From Methylobacterium sp. J-088 (GTDB lineage: Bacteria > Pseudomonadota > Alphaproteobacteria > Rhizobiales > Beijerinckiaceae): a DNA stretch of 64,000 nucleotides. Both the position numbers and the translations under genes were made by a program. The notes under the pieces were generated by a model. The model was given only the letters and a program-made list of their open reading frames with translations. It did no database searches and was not told where the DNA came from. The stretch is from the NCBI RefSeq assembly GCF_022829295.1, contig NZ_JAKSYH010000194.1:1-64000 (forward strand). The letters run 5' to 3'. Shown here one piece after another: positions 8,879-17,566 of this stretch (positions are counted from its first letter, which is position 1; each line of letters opens with the position of its first letter).

Positions 8879-10414
8879 ATGTTGATCTTCGAGTGGGTCG
8901 TCGGCGTCCTGTTCGGCGCCGTCCTCCTGGCTGGTCTGGCGCGTCGCCTGGGTGCGCCCTATCCGGCCTTCCTGGCGCTGGGGGGCATCGGCCTCGCCTT
9001 CGTGCCCGGCGTGCCGAACCTGCGGCTCGATCCCGAACTCGCCCTCGCGCTGTTCCTGGCCCCCGTCCTGCTGGATGCCGGCTTCGACGCCTCCGTGCGG
9101 GACATGACGGTGAACTGGCGTCCGATCCTCGGGCTCGCGGTCGGCGCCGTGGTGGTGGTGACGCTGGCCGTGGCGATCGTGGCGCACCTGATCGTGCCCG
9201 ACATGCCGTTCTCCGCCTGCATCGTCCTCGGCGCGGTGGTGGCGCCTCCCGACGCGGTGGCGGCGCTGGCGGTGCTCAAGCACGCGCCGATGCCCCATCG
9301 GCTCGCCACGATCCTGCGCGGCGAGAGCCTGCTGAACGACGCCGCCTCCCTGTTGATCTACCGGCTCGCGGTTGCCGCCGCGACGGCGGGCAGCTTCCAC
9401 CCGGCCGAGGTGGCGCCGGCCTTCCTGCTCGGTGTCGTGGCGAGCCTCCTGGTCGGACCCGGACTCGGCCTGCTGTTCGTCGCCTTGACCCGGCGGGTCA
9501 CCGACCCGGCGAGCGCCATCGTGATGCAGTTCGTCACCGCCTTCGGGATCTGGCTGGCGGCCGAGCGGCTCGAACTGTCGGGGGTGCTGACGATCGTGAC
9601 CTTCGCGGTCACGGTCGCCCGCCGGGCGCCGGGGATCACGGCGCCCCGGGCCCGGGTGATCTCCTACGCGGTCTGGGACACGGCGGTGTTCGTGCTCAAC
9701 GTCCTGGCCTTCGTGCTGATCGGGATCCAGATCGGCCCGATCCAGGAGCGGTTGTCCGGCGCGGATGCGCAGCAGGCGCTGATCCTGGCCGGGGCGACCT
9801 TCACGACCGTCGTGGTGACCCGGCTCGCCTGGGTGATGCCGACCACCGGCCTGCGCGGTTTCGGCCTGCGGCAGGCGGGGGCGCAAGCCCGGCTCGGCCC
9901 GGGGCTGGCGCTCTCCTGGGCGGGGATGCGCGGCATCGTGACGGTGGCCGCTGCCTTGGCGCTGCCCGCCGATTTCCCGCGCCGGGATCTCGTTGTGGTC
10001 GCAGCCTTCGTCACCGTGCTGGGCACTTTGGTCGTGCAGGGCCTGACCCTGCGCCCGCTGCTGGCGCATCTGAAGCTGGAGGACGACGACCCCGTGGGGC
10101 GCGAGACCGGACGCGCCCGGGCGGCCGCCTACAAGGCGGCGCTGGATTCCCTCGCGGAGGCCGAGGACGAGCCGGCGACCGACGCCCTGCGCGCCGAGTT
10201 CCGCGCGGCGCTCGCAGAGGCCGAGGAGCACGAGGAGGGCCGCGCCCCGGAGAGCCTGCCGGCCGATGCGGCCCGGCGCCGGGCCGTCGAGGCGGCCCGC
10301 GACGCGGTCCTGACCCTCCGCCACCGCGGCCGGATCGGCGACGACGCCTATTACCTGCTGGAGGAGGAGTTCGACTGGGCCGAACTCAGCGCCACGCCGA
10401 AGGCGGAGACGTAA
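8879..10414 (+). CDS. CPA1-family sodium/proton antiporter
   Basis: The 511-residue membrane protein has about twelve hydrophobic segments over residues 1-395. The CPA1 ion-binding core is visible as VVAPPDAVAALAVL followed by RGESLLNDAASLLIY. SWAGMRGIVTVAAALALP in the penultimate helix is also typical. A charged cytoplasmic tail of about 110 residues rich in Glu and Ala follows, as in NhaP/NhaG-like exchangers. It should exchange Na+ or K+ for H+ across the inner membrane. It converges on gshB with only ten bases between the stops. Confidence 0.9.
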   Translation: MLIFEWVVGVLFGAVLLAGLARRLGAPYPAFLALGGIGLAFVPGVPNLRLDPELALALFLAPVLLDAGFDASVRDMTVNWRPILGLAVGAVVVVTLAVAIVAHLIVPDMPFSACIVLGAVVAPPDAVAALAVLKHAPMPHRLATILRGESLLNDAASLLIYRLAVAAATAGSFHPAEVAPAFLLGVVASLLVGPGLGLLFVALTRRVTDPASAIVMQFVTAFGIWLAAERLELSGVLTIVTFAVTVARRAPGITAPRARVISYAVWDTAVFVLNVLAFVLIGIQIGPIQERLSGADAQQALILAGATFTTVVVTRLAWVMPTTGLRGFGLRQAGAQARLGPGLALSWAGMRGIVTVAAALALPADFPRRDLVVVAAFVTVLGTLVVQGLTLRPLLAHLKLEDDDPVGRETGRARAAAYKAALDSLAEAEDEPATDALRAEFRAALAEAEEHEEGRAPESLPADAARRRAVEAARDAVLTLRHRGRIGDDAYYLLEEEFDWAELSATPKAET

Positions 10415-10424
10415 GGGCGCTCGG

Positions 10425-11381
10425 TTACACGCCCTTGCGCACGGCGACCCTCGCCTCGATCGCGTCCCAGACCGCCACGGACAGATCCGGCCCGCCGAGC
10501 CGCTGGATCGCCCGGATGCCGGTGGGGGAGGTGACGTTGATCTCGGTCAGATGGCCGTCGATCACATCGATCCCCACGAGGATCAGACCCCGCCGCGCCA
10601 GTTCCGGGCCGATCGTGGCGCAGATCTCGCGCTCGCGCTCGGTCAGCTCGGAAGCCGAGGCGGCGCCACCCCGAACCATATTGGAGCGGATGTCGTTCGC
10701 CGCCGGCACGCGGTTGACCGCGCCCATGGCGACGCCGTCCACCAGGATGATGCGCTTGTCGCCCTCGGTCACCCGGTCGAGATAGCGCTGGACCACCCAC
10801 GCCTCCCGGAAGGTCGTGGCGAACAAGTCGAACATCGAGCCGAAGTTCGGGTCCTTCTCGGTCACCTTAAACACCGCCGCGCCGCCGTGGCCGTGCAGCG
10901 GCTTCATCGCCACCGTGCCGTGCTCCAGCCGGAACGCCTCGATCTCCGCCTTGTCGCGGCTGATCAGGGTCGGCGGCATCAACTCGGGGAAGTCGAGGAC
11001 GAACAGCTTCTCCGGGGCGTTGCGCACCTCGAAGGGGTCGTTCACCACGAGCGTCTCCGGGTGGATCCGCTCCAGCATGTGGGTGGCCGTGATGTAGGCC
11101 ATGTCGAACGGCGGATCCTGGCGCATCAGCACCACGTCGGCCTCGGCGAGGTCGATCCGCTCCGGCGGCGTCAAGGTGAAATGCGCACCCTCGACATCCT
11201 GCACGGTCAGCCGCTCGACCCGCGCGGTCACCCGGCGGCCCTGCATCGAGAGCCGGTCCGGCGCGTAATACAGCAGGGAATGCCCCCGCCGCTGGGCTTC
11301 CAGCAGCAAGGCAAAGGTCGTGTCCCCCGCGATCCGGATATTCTGGATGGGGTCCATCTGGACGGCGACGGTCAGGCCCAT
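10425..11381 (-). CDS. gshB: glutathione synthase
   Basis: GshB is an ATP-grasp ligase that joins gamma-glutamylcysteine and glycine. The 318-residue protein has the GshB N terminus (VAVQMDPIQNI), the LMRQDPPFDMAYI substrate region, VNDPFEVRNAPEKLF and the C-terminal ATP-grasp motifs PLHGHGGAAVFKV and GLILVGIDVIDGHLTEINVTSPTGIR. Length and motif order match the family. The Cys-rich secreted protein gene lies upstream on the same strand, with a 46-base gap. Confidence 0.96.
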   Translation of the reverse strand: MGLTVAVQMDPIQNIRIAGDTTFALLLEAQRRGHSLLYYAPDRLSMQGRRVTARVERLTVQDVEGAHFTLTPPERIDLAEADVVLMRQDPPFDMAYITATHMLERIHPETLVVNDPFEVRNAPEKLFVLDFPELMPPTLISRDKAEIEAFRLEHGTVAMKPLHGHGGAAVFKVTEKDPNFGSMFDLFATTFREAWVVQRYLDRVTEGDKRIILVDGVAMGAVNRVPAANDIRSNMVRGGAASASELTEREREICATIGPELARRGLILVGIDVIDGHLTEINVTSPTGIRAIQRLGGPDLSVAVWDAIEARVAVRKGV

Positions 11382-11427
11382 CCGAAACGCCCCTTGCCAA
11401 CGCCGCGCATCATGATCGCCGTTCGTC

Positions 11428-11715
11428 TCACTCGTCGGACATCGACTTGCCGCCCGTGCGCTTGTCGTAGTCGCCGATCGCCGCGCGACACTCGGGCGAC
11501 AGGCGCTTGCGATTGCGCGTCATGCATTTTTCCGCGTCCGGGCTGTTCGGGTCGACGCCGGCGCAGAGACGGAAATAGTCGTTGGCGCAACCGAGCTGCA
11601 GGCCCTGGTCCTCGCGCTGGGCGTAGGCGGGGCCGGCAGCGAGCACGAGCAGTGCCAGCGCAGGCAGCCCACGGCGGCGGACGGCGCGCAGGGATCGTTC
11701 CGGAACCAGTCGCAT
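11428..11715 (-). CDS. small secreted cysteine-rich protein
   Basis: The 95-residue product begins with a basic, hydrophobic signal peptide ending in AGPAYAQ. The mature part has four cysteines in the order LGCANDYFRLCAG, EKCM and LSPECRAAI. This spacing resembles the cysteine-rich repeat of the GLG1/FGFR type (PF00839) seen in small periplasmic proteins of Rhizobiales. Two disulphides are likely. No function is known; it may share a transcript with gshB, which would link it to thiol metabolism only by position. Confidence 0.7.
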   Translation of the reverse strand: MRLVPERSLRAVRRRGLPALALLVLAAGPAYAQREDQGLQLGCANDYFRLCAGVDPNSPDAEKCMTRNRKRLSPECRAAIGDYDKRTGGKSMSDE

Positions 11716-11910
11716 TCAGCGGTGTCCTCAAATCTCGATCGGGCGGAGAACCGATGCGACGGTCCCCCCTCCACCCGCATCCGGCATATCGGTCGCGCCG
11801 GGCGCTAGGCAAGCGCCGGCGGTTCGACGGAGTGCCACGTGGTGCCGGCTCGCCGGAGTGTGGCCTCTGGGCCGCAGCGCCGGATCGGCGCCTCCGCGGA
11901 GGCGCACATA

Positions 11911-11946
11911 AGAAAGGGCCCCACCCGGTTTCGGGCAGGGCCGCAA
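11911..11946 (-). terminator. intrinsic terminator of the mmgR-like RNA
   Basis: An 11-bp stem with two G-U wobbles and a four-base loop is followed by CTTTCTT on the minus strand. No protein-coding gene lies immediately upstream on that strand, so the terminator belongs to the small RNA. Confidence 0.65.
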
Positions 11947-11996
11947 GTCGAAGGGAGGAAACGCCCGCCATGGGCAGATGAGACTTCGCAAATCGC
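11911..11996 (-). ncRNA. mmgR: mmgR-like (alpha-r8) small RNA
   Basis: On the minus strand a short hairpin (GCCC-ATGG-CGGGC) is followed by the single-stranded 10-mer TTTCCTCCCT (plus-strand 11952-11961). Then comes a strong hairpin GGCCCTGCCCG/CGGGTGGGGCC ending in CTTTCTT at 11911. This order (5' hairpin, conserved UUUCCUCCCU, intrinsic terminator, about 80 nt) is what is described for the alphaproteobacterial sRNA MmgR, which limits polyhydroxybutyrate storage in Sinorhizobium. A TTGACC at 12026-12031 could be the -35, putting the 5' end near 11996. The match is from memory of the family. Confidence 0.6.
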
Positions 11997-12144
11997 GGGC
12001 CAACCGGTCTAAGGATTTCGTTACCGGTCAATCGGGCCGAAAGAGTCCGTTAACCACCCCGTGATGGATTGCCGTCGTAGCCCTTGCCGACGCCCTCAGA
12101 GGGCCCGGGCCGGACGCTCGGACCGCCGACAGGAGCCGGAGACC

Positions 12145-12351
12145 ATGACGCCTTTCAAACCGCTGGAGACCGCCGACCGCCCGAGCATCCGGTTCGGCGC
12201 GATAAGCGAACCTACCCCCGCCACGTACGCCCGCGTGATTCCCTTCCCCGGGCCCGAGGCACGACGGGCCCGCCGGATCCCGCGCTCGGGTGAGCCCCGG
12301 GGCGAGATCTTGCTGTTCCTCGGCGTGCGCTACGAGCGCCTCGCGTCCTGA
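12145..12351 (+). CDS. small hypothetical protein with a VIPFP motif
   Basis: A 68-residue reading frame is preceded by AGGAG about ten bases before the ATG. The protein has a central RVIPFPGPEARRARR stretch and ends in GEILLFLGVRYERLAS. There is no signal peptide or membrane segment. Short alphaproteobacterial proteins with V(I/V)PFP and a hydrophobic xILLFxGVRYER tail are familiar from Rhizobiales annotations, but I know no function. It stops 13 bases before the lipoprotein ATG, so the two may be cotranscribed. Confidence 0.5.
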   Translation: MTPFKPLETADRPSIRFGAISEPTPATYARVIPFPGPEARRARRIPRSGEPRGEILLFLGVRYERLAS

Positions 12352-12364
12352 CGGCATCCGGGGG

Positions 12365-13171
12365 ATGCCAGAGCCGCGCCGCGACGTGCCCGCGCCAGCC
12401 CGCCTCCTGCCCGCCTGTGTGGCGCTGGCGCTGCTCGCCGCCTGCACGCAGAGCGGTGATTTCGGCCGGCCGCGGACGGGCGTCTGGAACGGGCTGATCG
12501 ATACCACCGGCAGCTTCAGCACCCACGACCGCGGGCGGCTCCTGCTCGATTCCGGGCTGACCGACGACGAGCAGGCCCTGCGTGATCGCGCATGGCGGTT
12601 CGTGCAGCCCGCCAGCACCTTCTCGGCCTTCCAGGATCTGCTCCTGGGCCTCGCCAGCGCCCACGCGATGCCGCCGACCTGGCGGTACGACGAGATCGGC
12701 GCCTACTACGACGCTCTGACCGCCGAGCCCTCGCGCTCGCCGGTCTCCCGGTACCGGCAGCTCGGTGACGATGCGACCGCGGATGCCCGGCTGATCCCGC
12801 TCTTCACGGCGCTGGCCGCCCGGGTGATCGACGCGGATGCCGCGCGCCTGCGCAGTCTGCCCTTCGCCAAGACACTCGACGTCGCCGACGTTCAGGACGC
12901 GGCCCGGCGCGTCGCCGAGAATCGTTGCGTGATCGCCTGGGTGCGGATCGAGGCCGGCCTGCGGCTGGCCCGCTACCGCTTCGCCCTGGAGCACCTGTTC
13001 GCCGCGGCGCCGGCGCCCGAATCGGTCACGGCCGAGCGGTCCATCATGATGCTGGCGGCCCGGCGTAACCTCTTGGACCCGCTCCTGCCCGTAGATGCCG
13101 CCGCACGATGCGGGCTCGAAGCGGTGCCGCTGCCGGTGGCGCAGGCCGCGCCACTCGTCGTCAAGAATTGA
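12365..13171 (+). CDS. hypothetical lipoprotein
   Basis: The 268-residue product starts with a lipoprotein signal; the lipobox LLAAC places the lipidated Cys at about residue 26. The mature chain is mostly alpha-helical and charged (DDEQALRDRAWRFVQPAS, ARRVAENRCVIAWVRIEAGL) with no enzyme motif I recognise. It is exported and probably anchored in a membrane facing the periplasm. A 207-base gap separates it from the ECF sigma gene downstream. The ATG at 12365 was chosen because the signal peptide follows directly. Confidence 0.65.
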   Translation: MPEPRRDVPAPARLLPACVALALLAACTQSGDFGRPRTGVWNGLIDTTGSFSTHDRGRLLLDSGLTDDEQALRDRAWRFVQPASTFSAFQDLLLGLASAHAMPPTWRYDEIGAYYDALTAEPSRSPVSRYRQLGDDATADARLIPLFTALAARVIDADAARLRSLPFAKTLDVADVQDAARRVAENRCVIAWVRIEAGLRLARYRFALEHLFAAAPAPESVTAERSIMMLAARRNLLDPLLPVDAAARCGLEAVPLPVAQAAPLVVKN

Positions 13172-13378
13172 GGACCGGCCGGAGCCGGCACGGTCAGGGA
13201 CGGCCAACGACGACCGACATCCGGATCCGAGGCAGCGCACGACATTGCAGCGCTCAACCTCCGTTACGGGAATAGACGGTCGGATTGCCGAGTCCGATGA
13301 TCGGGGCGCACGACGGCAAGGCAACGCATCCATGGCTGCGCAAGACATTGTCGGGACGGGTGCTGCCGGGCGCGCCGG

Positions 13379-13921
13379 ATGACGCCGCTCGCCCGCGCAC
13401 GCTTCAGCCAGCTCATCCTCCCGCGGCTCGACGAAGGCTACCGGCTCGCGCGCTGGCTCACCGGCGACGCGACCGACGCCGAGGACGTAATGCAGGAGGC
13501 GTGTCTCCGGGCCTACCGGGCGATCGAGACCTTCGCCGAGGGCAACGCGCGCGCGTGGTTCCTGACCATCGTCCGCAACACCGGGTACTCCTGGCTGCAG
13601 CGGCACCGGCCCCGCACGGTGGTCTTCGCCGACGACCTGGATCCGGTCGCCCGCGCCGAGCTGGACACGGGCGGCCCCTCGATTCAGGCCCCAGAGACGC
13701 CCGAGGCGGCCCTCATCGCGCACGACGACGCGCGGCATCTCACCCGGGCGATCGAAACGCTGCCGGTCCCATTCCGAGAGGCGCTGGTGCTGCGCGAGTA
13801 CCACGGCCTCGGCTACCGGGAGATCGCCGAGGTGACGGGGGTGCCGGTCGGGACCGTGATGTCCCGCCTCGGACGCGCCCGGCAGAGGCTGCTCGAACAA
13901 TTCCCGCGAGATCAACGATGA
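13379..13921 (+). CDS. ECF-family RNA polymerase sigma factor
   Basis: The 180-residue protein has sigma region 2 (ATDAEDVMQEACLRAYRAIETF ... ARAWFLTIVRNTGYSWLQR) and region 4 (LPVPFREALVLREYHGLGYREIAEVTGVPVGTVMSRLGRARQRL). Region 3 is absent, as in all ECF factors. It should direct transcription of a small stress or envelope regulon and be held by the anti-sigma encoded next. Its TGA overlaps the anti-sigma ATG (ATGA), indicating coupled translation. Confidence 0.92.
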   Translation: MTPLARARFSQLILPRLDEGYRLARWLTGDATDAEDVMQEACLRAYRAIETFAEGNARAWFLTIVRNTGYSWLQRHRPRTVVFADDLDPVARAELDTGGPSIQAPETPEAALIAHDDARHLTRAIETLPVPFREALVLREYHGLGYREIAEVTGVPVGTVMSRLGRARQRLLEQFPRDQR

Positions 13922-14688
13922 CCGGCGACGACGAGACGCTCCTCCTCCTCAGCGCCTATTGCGACGGCGAGTTGTCGCCCGGCGAGGTGCTCGCCATGGA
14001 GCGCCGGCTCGCGGCGGAGCCTGAATTGCGGGCGACGGCCGACCGGCTCCGTGACCTCTCGGCCAGCCTGCGCGGAACGCTGCCGGGCGCGCCAGCGCCG
14101 GAATCGCTGCGTGGACGCGTGGTGCAGACAATCGGCTTCGTTGACGCCGCCCCGAGCCGCAACTGGTCCGGGTCCTGGCGCATGCTCGCCGCGACTCTGG
14201 TGTTCGGCATCGCCGTCGGCGCGTCGATCGGCGGAGGCGCCGTCTACCTCGACCAACACGGTGCCGCGCCGACCACGAGCGAGGCCGTGCTCGCCAGCCA
14301 CCTGAGAGGGCTCGCCGCGCCGCAGCCGTTCGACATCGCCTCCTCCGACGGGCACGTCGTCAAGCCCTGGTTCAACGGGCGCACACTCCTCGCGCCGGAC
14401 GCACCCGATCTGGCGGACCAGGGTTTCCCCCTCATCGGCGGTCGGATCGACATCGTCGCAGGCAAGCTCGTCCCGACCCTCGTCTATCGACACGACCGCC
14501 ACGTCATCAGCGTCACCGTCGTCCCAGCCACCGCCGGCCCGCCGGAGGGTGAGGAGCGCCGGGAGGGGTCCACGATCCTGCGGTGGAACGCCGGCGACCT
14601 GACCTACTGGGTGGTGTCCGATCTCAACGCACGCGCGCTGCGAAGCTTCATCGACCTGTTCCAGTCGCGGATTACGCGACAGGGGTGA
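13918..14688 (+). CDS. membrane-anchored anti-sigma factor
   Basis: The 256-residue protein starts with a short anti-sigma domain (LLSAYCDGELSPGEVLAMERRLAAEPELR, residues 8-37). A single membrane helix follows at about residues 89-111 (MLAATLVFGIAVGASIGGGAVYL) and then a periplasmic domain of about 145 residues. This is the RskA/ChrR-like plan in which the cytoplasmic part sequesters the sigma factor and the outer part senses stress. The full H-x3-C-x2-C zinc motif is not present. The start is fixed by the four-base overlap with the sigma gene. Confidence 0.85.
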   Translation: MTGDDETLLLLSAYCDGELSPGEVLAMERRLAAEPELRATADRLRDLSASLRGTLPGAPAPESLRGRVVQTIGFVDAAPSRNWSGSWRMLAATLVFGIAVGASIGGGAVYLDQHGAAPTTSEAVLASHLRGLAAPQPFDIASSDGHVVKPWFNGRTLLAPDAPDLADQGFPLIGGRIDIVAGKLVPTLVYRHDRHVISVTVVPATAGPPEGEERREGSTILRWNAGDLTYWVVSDLNARALRSFIDLFQSRITRQG

Positions 14689-14737
14689 GCGATCCTGCGC
14701 GCGCCCGGGAATAAGTCCGCGGCTTGCCGGGTTTCCA

Positions 14738-15511
14738 ATGATGTCGTTCTACCCAGACATCGAGGGGCCGCGCGTGATCGCCATCGCAGATCGCTTCCCG
14801 CAGGGGACGGACAGAGGTTGGGCGGGCGGATCCGATGCTGTGCACGAACCGGGCAACGGCGCGGCGTTTCGCAGTCGAGGCATCGCCAAAGCCGAACACT
14901 CCTGCGCAGGCCCGACACTCGTGGACATCGCGCTCGGCACCTTCATCGACAACTTCGAACAGGGGGTGGCGGTGACAGACCCCTCCGCGCGGGTCCATTT
15001 CCTGAATCGCGCCGGGCACGCCCTGGTCCGCGCCGGGCTTCTGCGTCTCGAAGGCGGCCATCTGCGCGGCCCGTCACCCAGCCAAGGCGTCACCCTTCGC
15101 AGCGTCATCGCGGGATGTGCTGCCGGCGGCGGGAGATCGGCCCGCCTCGTGAGCGAGCACGGCGTGCTCCTCGTCGCCGCGTGTGCGATCCCCGCGCCGG
15201 TCGGCTCGATCGCCACATCGACCGTGCTCCTGCGCTTCACCGATCCGGCCTCGGTTCGGCCCCCGGACACGTCTGTCCTGCAGAGCCAGTTCGGCTTGAC
15301 GCCCGCCGAGGCAGCTCTGGCTGCCGATGTCCTGGCCGGGCACGACCTGGCCACCAGCGCGGTGCGCCGGGGCATTAAACCGAACACGGCGAAGGTCCAC
15401 CTCCGGCACATCTTCGAGAAGACCGGCACGCGCCGACAGGCGGAACTGATGCGGCTGCTCCTGCTTTGCCCGCAACCGATCGCCGCCAGGCAAGACTTAT
15501 CGCCTGACTGA
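14738..15511 (+). CDS. LuxR-type helix-turn-helix regulator
   Basis: The 257-residue protein ends in a LuxR/FixJ-type DNA-binding domain (residues about 185-245: FGLTPAEAALAADVLAGHDLATSAVRRG ... NTAKVHLRHIFEKTGTRRQAEL). The middle (residues about 65-175) looks like a PAS-type sensor (NFEQGVAVTDPSARVHFLNRAGHALVR). There is no receiver domain, so it is probably ligand- or protein-regulated. It follows the ECF/anti-sigma pair after 49 bases and could be in the same transcript. Confidence 0.8.
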   Translation: MMSFYPDIEGPRVIAIADRFPQGTDRGWAGGSDAVHEPGNGAAFRSRGIAKAEHSCAGPTLVDIALGTFIDNFEQGVAVTDPSARVHFLNRAGHALVRAGLLRLEGGHLRGPSPSQGVTLRSVIAGCAAGGGRSARLVSEHGVLLVAACAIPAPVGSIATSTVLLRFTDPASVRPPDTSVLQSQFGLTPAEAALAADVLAGHDLATSAVRRGIKPNTAKVHLRHIFEKTGTRRQAELMRLLLLCPQPIAARQDLSPD

Positions 15512-15630
15512 TTTCAATATTTTTGGCCCTTAATTCGAATGGGTGATGTCGATATCAACCGAAATAGTAATGATGATCAAGGTCGCAGTTTGACCAAACA
15601 GCACGTCTTTGCTCGTATGGAGTATAGACC

Positions 15631-15858
15631 ATGATCTTTTCATATCTGACATCCGCTCGGAAAGCGCGCACGGCGGCGCGCAACTATCGGATCCTGTCGG
15701 CACTCGACGACGCCATGCTCTGCGACATCGGCCTGGATCGGCGCACGCTGCGCATGTTCTGCGACAACGGATGCACGTTCACGGCCGCATCCGCGGGTCA
15801 AACCGGCAGAGCGTCGGCGGGTCTGTCGCCTCTCACGCTCCAGCCCATTTTGGGCTGA
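15631..15858 (+). CDS. DUF1127 small protein
   Basis: The 75-residue protein carries the DUF1127 core YRILSALDDAMLCDIGLDRRTL (residues about 20-41). Family members bind RNA or influence phosphate, carbon and sRNA metabolism in Agrobacterium and Rhodobacter; the role here is unknown. TGGAG lies about nine bases before the ATG. The upstream gap is AT-rich and contains TTTGACCAAA. The last codons form a CAGCCCA/TGGGCTG hairpin (15841-15857), but no T run follows. Confidence 0.8.
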   Translation: MIFSYLTSARKARTAARNYRILSALDDAMLCDIGLDRRTLRMFCDNGCTFTAASAGQTGRASAGLSPLTLQPILG

Positions 15859-16261
15859 AACACAGCCTGCAACGGGTTGCCGCCGGCAATCGGCATCCCC
15901 GTCGGCGATATCGCGGCGGCATCGTGGGCGGGCATCCACCGAAGCGATGTGTCCCTGCGCGCGTCGGCCCCCAAAATCGAACGGCGCGGCATGGAGAGCC
16001 GCTCCCGGTCGCCATGCGGCACGGCACACGACATAGCCGTCTTCCGGGGTGAGGCGCGGGTTCCCGCTCCGGTCCGGATGAGGTGCCCCGAGGCATCCGC
16101 TGAGCGCGACGGTGCGCCGATCAGCTGTCCGCTGCGCGTCGGAAAAGCGCGTCGGCGTTCCTGGACCGACAAGTCGTCGGCTCTCCGCGGCACGTCGAAC
16201 GTGCCGGTCTGCGGACGCAACACAGCCTTCGCAACGCGCGGACGGATCGGTGCCCGATCCG
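15859..16261. other. gap without a convincing gene
   Basis: About 400 bases lie between the convergent DUF1127 and DUF1254 genes. Long frames cross it on both strands, but none has a ribosome site, a recognisable domain or a sensible amino-acid composition. I see no tRNA, terminator with a T run or repeat in it. Confidence 0.5.
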
Positions 16262-16891
16262 CTACCGCCCCGCGCCCTTGCCGGACGGATCCTTGCCCGC
16301 CGGCGCATCGTCCGTGGCCGTGTCGGTGGTGCAGGAGACACCCTGGATCGCGGCGTTCGCGGCCGGGCGCTGGCTCGGCAGGCCGGCGATCACGCGCACC
16401 ACCACAAAGCCACGCGTATCCGGCGCGACGATCCGCACGTCGCGGCTCGGATCGTTCTCGTCGTCGTCGGCCAGCGCCTCGTCGTACTGAGCACGGGTGA
16501 GGATTACGAGGTCGAGGGCGCCGCGCACTGCCGCCTGATCGGTCACCGCGTAGAAGGCACCGCGCCGGGCATGGGCGGCGAGCGACAGGGACAGCGCCCC
16601 GGTCCGCGCCGAGACGCGCATCGGCCCGTCGGCCAGATCGTAGGCACAGACGCCCACAGCCACGGCGGGATCCGGAATCGGCAGCCACGCCTCGGGCGGG
16701 GAGGGGTCGTCGCCCGTCGCCACCGTGTAGATCGGCTGCGGATGGTCCAGGTTCTCGCTGGCCCGGGCGCGCGAGACGGCATCCTTCTCCGACAGGACGG
16801 GGATGGCCAGCACCGCCGCGACATGGACGATCCCGGCCAGCACGAGACCGACCAGCGTGGCGTAGACGACGCGCAGGCTCACGATGCGCAT
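16262..16891 (-). CDS. DUF1254-like membrane-anchored protein
   Basis: The 209-residue protein has an N-terminal membrane anchor (residues about 8-30). A periplasmic domain follows with IPDPAVAVGVCAYDLADGPMRV, RRGAFYAVTDQAAVRGALDLVILT and VRIVAPDTRGFVVVRVIAGLPSQ, the layout of short Rhizobiales DUF1254 proteins. Its start overlaps the end of the DUF1214 gene by 13 bases, and the two families are commonly paired. The biochemical function is unknown. The C-terminal 30 residues are a low-complexity charged tail. Confidence 0.75.
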   Translation of the reverse strand: MRIVSLRVVYATLVGLVLAGIVHVAAVLAIPVLSEKDAVSRARASENLDHPQPIYTVATGDDPSPPEAWLPIPDPAVAVGVCAYDLADGPMRVSARTGALSLSLAAHARRGAFYAVTDQAAVRGALDLVILTRAQYDEALADDDENDPSRDVRIVAPDTRGFVVVRVIAGLPSQRPAANAAIQGVSCTTDTATDDAPAGKDPSGKGAGR

Positions 16892-17562
16892 CCCAGGCGG
16901 GTGATGGCCGGCACCGAGGACCGGTCGAGGGATCCGGCGCTGGCGGCGGCCGGCGTGTCGTAGAGGCGCAGCGCCAGCCGCACCGGCCCGCTCGCCCGGG
17001 GGCTCGGAAGCCAGTTGCCCGGCTGAACATCGGGCGCGAGCACCACGGCGAACCGGCCTTCGGCCGATCGGAGGACCTCGGTGGAGGTGAAGCCCTCGCG
17101 TAGCGTCGGTCGGCCGGGTTCCCGGGACCCACGGCCGGCCACCGTGATGGTCCAGGCCCGGGCCGGGGGCGTCCCGCCGCCGATCCGATAGGTGCAGGCG
17201 GCATCGAGCGCCTGGCCGGCATCGTCCGCAGCCGCCGTCAGAAGCAGGCCCTCACCCACCGCGAGGGGGATCTCGCCCCGGCGCGCGTTGACCGCGCGGG
17301 TGTAGGGATCGGCATTCGCTGCACCGGCCCGGGGCCAGGCAGTCCAGGCACCGACCTGCACGCCGCCGAAGGGGTAACCGCCACTGGTCGCCCAGTCGGC
17401 GCTGGCGAGACCGAGCGCGCCGCCGAGCGCCAAAGCGTAGACGGCGAGCCCGGTCACCGAACTCTTCCGCCACAGGCGCCGGATGAAGCGGATCACGCCG
17501 CCACGCGGGGCCTGCCCGGATGCGGCCGCGTGGCCGCCGGACACCGGAATCGCGTCCCTCAT
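16879..17562 (-). CDS. DUF1214-domain membrane-anchored protein
   Basis: The 227-residue protein has a basic N terminus, one membrane helix (SVTGLAVYALALGGALGLASADW, about residues 30-55) and the DUF1214 domain, with NARRGEIPLAVGEGLLLTAAADDAGQALDAACTYRIGG and VQPGNWLPSP. The ATG at 17562 lies five bases downstream of the stop of the penicillin-binding protein gene, so the three genes probably form one transcript. Function is unknown; the context suggests the cell envelope. Confidence 0.8.
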   Translation of the reverse strand: MRDAIPVSGGHAAASGQAPRGGVIRFIRRLWRKSSVTGLAVYALALGGALGLASADWATSGGYPFGGVQVGAWTAWPRAGAANADPYTRAVNARRGEIPLAVGEGLLLTAAADDAGQALDAACTYRIGGGTPPARAWTITVAGRGSREPGRPTLREGFTSTEVLRSAEGRFAVVLAPDVQPGNWLPSPRASGPVRLALRLYDTPAAASAGSLDRSSVPAITRLGCAS

Positions 17563-17566
17563 GCGC

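Noticed and set aside
15841..15858. Terminator at the end of the DUF1127 gene
   Set aside because: The seven-base stem overlaps the stop codon and has no T run after it.
15859..16261. Open frames between DUF1127 and DUF1254
   Set aside because: Long frames exist on both strands but lack ribosome sites, domains and realistic composition; they are by-products of high GC.
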